A stretch of DNA of 5,515 nt from positions 2,453-7,967 of the forward strand of contig JAHYYD010000098.1 in assembly GCA_019425105.1 (NCBI GenBank), in the 5' to 3' direction. Below the pieces are notes generated by a model. That model searched no databases and was not told where the DNA came from. It worked only from the letters and a program-made list of their open reading frames with translations. This document shows, in pieces, positions 1 through 5,515 of this stretch (position 1 is the first letter of the stretch; every line of letters starts with the position of its first letter). The translations under genes were made by a program, and so were the position numbers. Origin of the DNA: Actinomycetota bacterium (GTDB lineage Bacteria; Actinomycetota; Actinomycetes; Actinomycetales; Actinomycetaceae).

Positions 1-1019
1 CGTGGTACTACCTGGACCCCACCAGTGGCGTGATGCACACGGGTATGACCGGGGTGGACGGTACCTGGTATTACATGGACTCCTCGGGCGCGATGCGCAC
101 CGGCTGGCAGAACCTTTCCGACGGCTGGCATTACTTCGCCTCTAGCGGCGCGCAGATGGTGGGATGGCTGCGTGACGGGGGAGAGTGGTACTACCTGGAC
201 CCCAACACGGGCATCATGCGCACGCAGCCCCTGGAGGTCGGTGGCCGCCGCTACGAATTCGACGCCTCGGGCGCATGGCGCGGGTACGAGGCCCCGGCTG
301 GCTACCTGCAGCCCACCGACCACATCACGGGCCTCGGGGACGCGACCAATACGCTCACGTGGGGAATGAACGGCACCAAGGTGCGCATCGCCCAGGTCCG
401 ACTCGGCCTGTGGCACGCCAACAAGCTCGCCTCCGTCGACGCGCCCTTCGTCGCCGCCGTGAAAAACTTCCAACAGCGCGCAGGACTGCCCGTCACCGGC
501 GTCGTCGACAAAGCCACCTGGGACGCGATGGACACCGGCTACCCGTGGACCGTCGACCAGTACCAGGCCACGCCCCTGCCCCTGACCGCCACACGCAACG
601 AGCGCGTTGAGGCAATGATCGGCTACGCATGGAACCAGACGGGATCGTCCTACACGTGGGGAGGGGCCGGCCCCTACGATCTGGGATTCGACTGCTCCGG
701 CCTGGTCCTCCAGTCCCTCTACGTTGCCGGACTGGACCCCCAGCCCATCAACGTCATCAAGCACGCATGGCCGTCGTATCGCACGTCGCAGGAGCTCTAC
801 GCCTACCCGTACTTCCAGCACGTGCCCCTCGCCCAGCGCCAGCGCGGAGACCTCATCTTCTACACGACGAGCGGGACCGTCACGCATGTTGCCATCTACC
901 TCGGAGATGACTTGATCGTTCATACCGACTGGATGGGGCGCCCAGCCCGCATGCAGCACATCACCGCCGGATACGGGTGGGATCGCATGACCTCAGATGT
1001 CGTGCGGCCGTTGCCGTAA
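1..1019 (+). CDS. Cell-wall hydrolase with choline-binding-type repeats, PG-binding domain and NlpC/P60 domain (5' partial)
   Basis: The reading frame is open from base 3 to the TAA at 1017-1019 and gives 338 visible residues; the true start and any signal peptide lie before the window. Visible residues 1-95 are about five 20-residue repeats with WYYLD/WHYF aromatic clusters and SG/TG turns, typical of choline- or glucan-binding wall repeats. Residues about 119-175 (from LTWGMNG through FQQRAGLPVTG to ATWDAM) match the PG_binding_1 helical domain. Residues about 199-338 form an NlpC/P60 domain: YTWGGAGPYD, then FDCSGL with the nucleophile Cys (bases 693-695), THVAIYLG with the base His (885-887), and a third polar residue, probably the His in IVHTDW (921-923). 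The family cleaves peptide bonds in peptidoglycan stems, commonly D-Glu to mDAP or Lys. Export and wall attachment are inferred from the repeats. The triad looks intact, so an active hydrolase is likely; the exact bond cut cannot be read from sequence. Confidence 0.93.
   Translation, partial: WYYLDPTSGVMHTGMTGVDGTWYYMDSSGAMRTGWQNLSDGWHYFASSGAQMVGWLRDGGEWYYLDPNTGIMRTQPLEVGGRRYEFDASGAWRGYEAPAGYLQPTDHITGLGDATNTLTWGMNGTKVRIAQVRLGLWHANKLASVDAPFVAAVKNFQQRAGLPVTGVVDKATWDAMDTGYPWTVDQYQATPLPLTATRNERVEAMIGYAWNQTGSSYTWGGAGPYDLGFDCSGLVLQSLYVAGLDPQPINVIKHAWPSYRTSQELYAYPYFQHVPLAQRQRGDLIFYTTSGTVTHVAIYLGDDLIVHTDWMGRPARMQHITAGYGWDRMTSDVVRPLP
3..290 (+). repeat. Tandem cell-wall-binding repeats within the hydrolase gene
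   Basis: Repeat units begin at bases 3, 66, 126 and 186, and a degenerate fifth at about 249. Spacing is 60-63 bases (20-21 residues). Units 1, 2 and 4 open with WYY, unit 3 with WHY, and unit 5 has RYE, so the leading Trp is lost. Each carries an acidic or polar residue and a Gly turn (DPTSG, DSSG, ASSG, DPNTG, DASG). In choline- and glucan-binding families the aromatic residues form the ligand pocket. More units probably lie upstream, because the window opens at a unit boundary. Confidence 0.85.
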
Positions 1020-1030
1020 GAGAAACAAAA

Positions 1031-1070
1031 AGGCGGGCCGGTCGTGGGTTCTCCCACGACCGGCCCGCCT
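1031..1070. terminator. Perfect 18-bp hairpin terminator between convergent genes
   Basis: Bases 1031-1048 (AGGCGGGCCGGTCGTGGG) are exactly complementary to 1053-1070 with a 4-base TTCT loop. On the minus strand the stem is followed by TTTTTGTTTCTC, a proper U-tract, starting 18 bases beyond the glycosyltransferase stop at 1089. This is a canonical Rho-independent terminator for the leftward genes. On the plus strand it lies 11 bases after the hydrolase stop but is followed by CTGTCGCAGT without a T-run, so termination in that direction is less certain. Confidence 0.88.
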
Positions 1071-1088
1071 CTGTCGCAGTGGTGCTGC

Positions 1089-2132
1089 TCAGCGCCCCAG
1101 CAGGCGGCGCACGATGCGCCCCGGCAGGGACGCCGTCCGACGCAGCGATCGCTGCAGGGCCGAACCCGCCTCGAGCTGCGCACGCAGGGCGCTCACCTCG
1201 CCGCGCAGCTCGTGCACCTGCTCGTGCAGGGCAGTCATCGTGTTCAGCATGTTGACGTGCACGAGATTCAACGAGGAATGAAAACCCGAATCCACGCGAC
1301 CCAGCTCTTGGCGCATCCGGCGGTAGTACTCCGCCGATAGGAGCGCCTGACCCAAGTGCGGGGACGAGGGATCGTCCGTCGCCAGCATCGCGCGCAGGTA
1401 ACGGTCGCGAATATGCAGGTTATCCCACTTGTGCAGGTACGCGTCCGTGACGACGGAGTTACCCAGCGATGCATCCATCGTGTCACGGTGATGCCAATAG
1501 GCCAGCGGCTCCCCGTCGATGAAACCGACCGGGGAATCCGCCAGCAGTCGCAGGTTGAAATCCCAGTCGGCCTGCGTCTGCAGCGACCCATCCCAGTGAC
1601 CCACGCGGTCGGCGACCTCGCGGCGAATCAGCTGCGAGATCGGTGGCGTGTAGTTCTCCACCATCATGTCCACGAGGGACAGGCCGTAGTTGTCCGTCGA
1701 CAGGACCTCGCGCTCGATTTCGATACAGGTACCGTCGGCGCGCACGCGCTCGCGGATGATCTCGCACCGGGTCGCAACGCCGCCCGCCTCCGGATGCTCA
1801 TCCAGGTAGGCGACCGTCTTCTTCAGGAAGTGCGGGTGCCAGGAGTCGTCATCGTCGTGGACCGCATAGTAGGTGCAGTGCGAGGCGGCCAGGCCAGACT
1901 CGAGCGCCGCCTCGCGACCATTCGACACCTCGTTCGTGACGATCATGATCTTCGAACGCACGGCGCTCTTCTGTTTCTTGACGATCGAGCGCACCTCGGC
2001 CTCGTCGCCGGCGTCGTTGACGATGACCACCTCGTAGTTGTCGAAGCTCTGCGAAGCGATCGACGCGAGGGCACGGGTGAGCATCGCCGGACGATTGCGC
2101 GTGCGCACGACGACGGTAACTGTTGCGCTCAT
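1089..2132 (-). CDS. Glycosyltransferase family 2 protein with C-terminal coiled coil
   Basis: This 347-residue protein starts at the ATG at 2132-2130 and stops with TGA at 1091-1089. The frame is open further upstream, but that part overlaps the preceding gene and lacks similarity to the family, while the chosen start puts the GT-A fold at residue 4. Residues 4-45 are the nucleotide-binding Rossmann-like start (TVVVRTRNRP, then EVVIVNDAGD). HDDDDSW at 92-98 holds the DxD-type metal and nucleotide-sugar motif. QADWDFNLRLL at 187-197 fits the acceptor and base region, and YWHHRD follows at 212-217. GT2 enzymes transfer a sugar from a nucleotide donor, usually at the inner face of the membrane; donor and acceptor cannot be told here. 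Residues about 290-325 look like a coiled coil (HEQVHELRGEVSALRAQLEAG region) and the end is Arg-rich (GRIVRRLLGR), possibly a membrane-contact tail. No transmembrane segment is seen. It overlaps the DUF2142 gene by 4 bases. Confidence 0.9.
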   Translation of the reverse strand: MSATVTVVVRTRNRPAMLTRALASIASQSFDNYEVVIVNDAGDEAEVRSIVKKQKSAVRSKIMIVTNEVSNGREAALESGLAASHCTYYAVHDDDDSWHPHFLKKTVAYLDEHPEAGGVATRCEIIRERVRADGTCIEIEREVLSTDNYGLSLVDMMVENYTPPISQLIRREVADRVGHWDGSLQTQADWDFNLRLLADSPVGFIDGEPLAYWHHRDTMDASLGNSVVTDAYLHKWDNLHIRDRYLRAMLATDDPSSPHLGQALLSAEYYRRMRQELGRVDSGFHSSLNLVHVNMLNTMTALHEQVHELRGEVSALRAQLEAGSALQRSLRRTASLPGRIVRRLLGR

Positions 2133-3694
2133 GCGGGTTCTTCCTCTTCGGTCGGAGTGGACGAGACGGGTGCCTCCACCTGGCGGTGACGCAACAGGTA
2201 GATGGCGCTCGTCAGGGCAAGTGTGTATCCCAGTGAGGCCAGGCCCCACAGGGTCATCGGGCTCAGTGACATGTCGGCCCACCACCACTGGATGTCGCCA
2301 TTGAGGTTGACCGGTGCGATCCACCCGATGTGGGGAATCCACAGGAGTCCGCGGACATAGCGGGCGATCGTCGTGTGCATGGCGACAGCGTTGACGACAC
2401 TGAGGAAGACAACAAAAAAGGTGAACTGACCCTTGGTCAGGGAGGACTTCTTGACAGCTGAGGACACCCAGATGAGCAGCAATACACCCAGCAGGGGCAA
2501 TGTGTAGCGCGCGTGGTATGCGCCCAGGTTAGGGAACGCCGTTGGTGTTGCGACGAGGATGGGGATACCTGCCATCGCGCCAAAAACCATGATCGATGCC
2601 AACGCTTTACGCCAGCTCATCGCTCGTGCCCCCAGGAAAATAACGAAACCAAGGACGAGTAGGGCCACAACCGGTGCGTAGCCCGGCAGTGACGTGTCAC
2701 GCCAGCCGGGTCCGGAGTTCAGTCCCACGAAGCCTGCAAAGTAGTCGGGCAAGTAGCGGAGGTTCGTGAATGCGACGTCGATGCGGTCATGCACAGTGAT
2801 CGTCGCGTCGCTCGATTGCGAGGCGCTGGAGGCTTGCCCGCTGCCGAGCATGAGCCACACGCCAATCGCGCTGAGAACAGTGGCGACCCCGATCTCTGGG
2901 AGATGACGCCTGCGAGCTTCCAGGATGAGGATGCCCAACGATGCAACGAAAACATAGAACGATGCATCGCCGCGAGACTCATAGCACAGGAGTGCGGAGA
3001 GGCACGCCACGCCGAGCAGCGCCCAGTGTCGCCATCCACGCGCCTTGAGTCCAGCGTACAGGGCTGCGCCGTAGCAGAAAACGCCCGTAATTGCCCATGA
3101 TGAGGGATTGTTAGACGCAATGAAATACATGCCCATCGGAGTCCACGCGACCAGTGCTGCTAACGCGATGTTCACCCTGACTTCGCGCTGTGATAAAACG
3201 GTAATTGCCCCGATAAGAATGAGGAGGATGACGACGTTAGCGACGCGCATGTGCCACGCGGATCTCTCCACGTTGTGCCCCGCAAACAAGTGGTGGAAGT
3301 GGTAGAAGCCAAGAGGATACAGTCCGTCGTCGTAGCGATAGGACGGGTAGGCTGCGTCGTCTGAATACTCTTTGATGCACGCGTGCGAGCGATCGGGGTG
3401 GAAGGCTTCACATACTGAGCGTGATGCGGTGAGGGGAGCCATAACGTACCGATCCCCGTCGATCATGGTTGTCTCGCAGGAGGAGTCGACTGGCCGTGGA
3501 CACCACGTGGACACAAGGTGGTAGTCGTCGTCGGGGGACGATCCTGGGGACGAAGCGAAAACCCAGCCGGTCGCTACAGCAATGATACCGAGGAACAGGA
3601 AAGTAAAGGCTAGGGGCCGCGCTGCGGTAGAGATGAAACGTTCCCGCGCGGAGACAAGGTGGTCGGCGAGCGCACGTGCCATGAATCGAGCCAA
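2129..3694 (-). CDS. DUF2142 family polytopic membrane protein, possible GT-C-like glycosyltransferase
   Basis: This 521-residue protein is read from a TTG at 3694-3692, with an in-frame ATG four codons later (3682-3680) as alternative start; neither has a strong Shine-Dalgarno. A first membrane helix lies at about 28-48, followed by a roughly 100-residue loop, probably external, opening with SPDDDYHLVSTWC (53-65). I recognise this proline-acidic-His pattern as DUF2142. The loop has four Cys (65, 73, 95, 106), which could form two disulfides, and the HFHH segment at 132-135. About ten further hydrophobic helices follow, roughly at 152-168, 174-192, 199-215, 224-238, 244-258, 267-285, 339-357, 365-383, 397-412, 422-440 and 480-501. 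A YHARYTLP motif at 393-400 resembles the RY-x-LP signature of polyprenyl-sugar-using membrane enzymes. The tail is short, hydrophilic and Glu-rich. An acidic motif in the first external loop is typical of GT-C enzymes, so a role in lipid-linked sugar transfer is an inference, not shown. Confidence 0.85.
   Translation of the reverse strand: MARFMARALADHLVSARERFISTAARPLAFTFLFLGIIAVATGWVFASSPGSSPDDDYHLVSTWCPRPVDSSCETTMIDGDRYVMAPLTASRSVCEAFHPDRSHACIKEYSDDAAYPSYRYDDGLYPLGFYHFHHLFAGHNVERSAWHMRVANVVILLILIGAITVLSQREVRVNIALAALVAWTPMGMYFIASNNPSSWAITGVFCYGAALYAGLKARGWRHWALLGVACLSALLCYESRGDASFYVFVASLGILILEARRRHLPEIGVATVLSAIGVWLMLGSGQASSASQSSDATITVHDRIDVAFTNLRYLPDYFAGFVGLNSGPGWRDTSLPGYAPVVALLVLGFVIFLGARAMSWRKALASIMVFGAMAGIPILVATPTAFPNLGAYHARYTLPLLGVLLLIWVSSAVKKSSLTKGQFTFFVVFLSVVNAVAMHTTIARYVRGLLWIPHIGWIAPVNLNGDIQWWWADMSLSPMTLWGLASLGYTLALTSAIYLLRHRQVEAPVSSTPTEEEEPA
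2132..2149 (-). promoter_or_regulatory. Shine-Dalgarno for the glycosyltransferase embedded in the DUF2142 Glu codons
   Basis: On the minus strand the DUF2142 tail codons GAA GAG GAA GAA CCC GCA TGA contain a GAAGAGGAAG purine tract about 10 bases before the glycosyltransferase ATG, which itself overlaps the stop as ATGA. The same bases therefore encode an EEEE tail and supply the ribosome binding site. This supports the ATG at 2132 as the start and suggests translational coupling. Confidence 0.65.
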
Positions 3695-3766
3695 TCTGTC
3701 CAGAATAGTTACTTCTAATGTACACGACTCCGGGGGGTGCCCGGCGGGTTCGAGGAGGAGGCCAAG
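3695..3766 (-). other. 72-base gap between lipoprotein and DUF2142 genes
   Basis: The gap holds a GC-rich 5-bp hairpin (CCGGG at 3730-3734 with CCCGG at 3740-3744, 5-base loop) without a following T-run, so it is not a convincing terminator. The DUF2142-proximal part (about 3700-3723) is clearly A/T-richer. On the minus strand it contains TATTCT (3707-3702) and TACATT (3722-3717), each matching a -10 at four of six positions, but no partner -35 is evident. A separate promoter for the DUF2142-GT2 pair is possible but unproven. Confidence 0.35.
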
Positions 3767-4360
3767 CTAGAAGACGACGGGCCAGTGCGGCATGCAGGTC
3801 GTGAGCGTGGCATGGGCGTCCGTGGCCTCGGCGAGGGCCTGGGTGTAGGCGGGGTTCGTCTCGGGCTGTTCGCCGCGCTTGAGCGCTTCCTCGGCGGCCT
3901 CCTGGTCGGCGAACTCGGGGATGGCGCCGGAGTCGAGGGCTGCGTTGCGCGCAACATACACCGAGAGGGCGTCGAGGGCCTCCTTGGAGGTTTCGTCCGA
4001 GGCCGCCTGGGTGAGGCGATCGGAATAGTCGTGCTGAAATGCGGCCGCGAAAGCTTCCCACGCGCGGTGACGCTCGTCCGCGTTGGTTTCCCCCGAGCGC
4101 TTGGCCGCCAGCGCCCTGTAGGCCTGGCCGGTCTCGGAGCTGCCCAGGGCCTCGGTGAAAATAGCGTCCATCGCAGCGCATCCGGGCGAAGCCGCATGCA
4201 GAGTCGGGCTGGCCGAGCTCGAGGGCTGACCGGGATCTCCGGGCGAAACGGAGACAGCGGGCGTCGACTGTGCGCTCTGGGCATCCTCCGACGGGGAGCA
4301 CGAGGCCGTGGCGAGCGCGCAGAGCGCAAGCAGCGCAAGGGAGGGAACGAGGCGAGTCAC
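3767..4360 (-). CDS. Putative secreted lipoprotein of unknown function
   Basis: The protein has 197 residues, starting with GTG at 4360-4358 and ending with TAG at 3769-3767. It opens with a short basic N-terminus (MTR), a hydrophobic stretch (residues 4-19) and ATASC at 17-21. This is a lipobox-like site with Cys21 as the likely lipidated residue, although Thr at -3 is less usual than Leu or Val. Residues 22-58 form a Ser/Pro/Gln-rich linker, as seen in actinobacterial lipoproteins. The mature part (60-197) is mostly predicted helical and rich in Ala and Glu, with two Cys only (61 in SPGCAAMD and 189 in TTCMPHWP), which could form a disulfide closing a helical bundle. I do not recognise the family. 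The start is weakly supported: GGA precedes it by about 7 bases, with no clear purine run. It lies 72 bases upstream of the DUF2142 gene on the same strand, so one transcript is possible. Confidence 0.72.
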   Translation of the reverse strand: MTRLVPSLALLALCALATASCSPSEDAQSAQSTPAVSVSPGDPGQPSSSASPTLHAASPGCAAMDAIFTEALGSSETGQAYRALAAKRSGETNADERHRAWEAFAAAFQHDYSDRLTQAASDETSKEALDALSVYVARNAALDSGAIPEFADQEAAEEALKRGEQPETNPAYTQALAEATDAHATLTTCMPHWPVVF

Positions 4361-4497
4361 GAGGGGTCCGTTTCTGTTGGGGATGCGTCCAATTTATCAG
4401 CGTGGAGTGGCTGGCCAGGGGACCTCCAGCGTGGCGAATAGTGACGTATCCGACGGGGTAGCGGAGGCCAGTGTCAGGGAAAGCGTGAGAACTACGG

Positions 4498-4503
4498 CAT
4501 AAT
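4498..4503 (+). promoter_or_regulatory. Candidate -10 element of rmlB
   Basis: CATAAT differs from TATAAT at one base and lies in a locally A/T-rich spot. A start about 7 bases downstream would give a leader of roughly 55 bases before the ATG. The lack of a well-spaced -35 keeps confidence low. Confidence 0.4.
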
Positions 4504-4505
4504 AG

Positions 4506-5515
<1,010 letters not shown>

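Noticed and set aside
185..610. Open frames in other registers inside the hydrolase gene
   Set aside because: They give Arg/Pro/His-rich peptides, whereas the main frame shows repeats, a PG-binding domain and a complete NlpC/P60 motif set.
1356..2189. A 277-codon open frame on the plus strand
   Set aside because: It is exactly antisense to the glycosyltransferase gene, which has clear GT2 motifs. The plus-strand product is His/Arg/Val-rich with no recognisable domain.
2133..2342. A 70-residue N-terminal extension of the glycosyltransferase
   Set aside because: The extension overlaps the membrane protein gene in another frame and lacks GT2 similarity. The ATGA overlap with a purine-rich binding site gives a better start.
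3730..3744. Hairpin as a terminator after the lipoprotein gene
   Set aside because: The stem is only 5 bp with no T-run after it on the minus strand, so it gives no real support for termination there.
4403..4428. Inverted repeat TGGAG / CTCCA as an operator
   Set aside because: Only 5 bp per arm with a 16-base spacer; such matches are expected by chance in GC-rich DNA.
3737..4441. A 234-codon open frame on the plus strand
   Set aside because: It is antisense to the lipoprotein gene, and its product is Gly/Arg-rich with no motif. The minus-strand reading gives a signal peptide, lipobox-like Cys and linker, which is more convincing.

Overview
The window is high-GC DNA with dense coding and strongly G/C-ending codons. 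The gene content suggests an actinobacterium, and an oral or gut Actinomyces/Schaalia-type organism is my best guess. That guess rests on codon style, on choline-binding-type cell-wall repeats attached to an NlpC/P60 peptidase, and on a DUF2142 membrane protein beside a family-2 glycosyltransferase. No marker gene fixes the genus.

Layout, left to right. (1) Bases 1-1019, plus strand: the C-terminal part of a secreted cell-wall hydrolase. It has about five aromatic/Gly cell-wall-binding repeats, a peptidoglycan-binding helical domain and an NlpC/P60 catalytic domain; the N-terminus lies outside the window. (2) Bases 1031-1070: a perfect 18-bp hairpin between two convergent genes, followed by a T-rich tract on the minus strand, so a terminator for the minus-strand genes and perhaps for both. 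(3) Bases 1089-2132, minus: a GT2-family glycosyltransferase with a C-terminal coiled coil and basic tail. (4) Bases 2129-3694, minus: a polytopic DUF2142 membrane protein whose stop overlaps the glycosyltransferase start by ATGA. (5) Bases 3767-4360, minus: a small, unrecognised, putatively secreted lipoprotein. (6) Bases 4361-4565: a divergent intergenic region with a good Shine-Dalgarno and a plausible -10 for the rightward gene. (7) Bases 4566-5515, plus: most of rmlB/rfbB (dTDP-glucose 4,6-dehydratase), cut by the window end.

Taken together the window looks like the edge of a cell-envelope polysaccharide region. RmlB makes the dTDP-4-keto-6-deoxyglucose precursor, usually for dTDP-L-rhamnose. 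The GT2 enzyme could transfer a sugar at the inner membrane face. The DUF2142 protein has an acidic motif in its first predicted external loop, as GT-C-type enzymes do, and could act on a lipid-linked sugar outside the membrane. The lipoprotein and the NlpC/P60 protein would act in or on the wall. The operon from lipoprotein to glycosyltransferase is inferred from orientation and spacing. I found no CRISPR array, tRNA, rRNA, insertion sequence or phage gene. The most notable points are the coupled DUF2142-GT2 pair, the rare TTA codons in the DUF2142 gene, and the uncharacterised lipoprotein.
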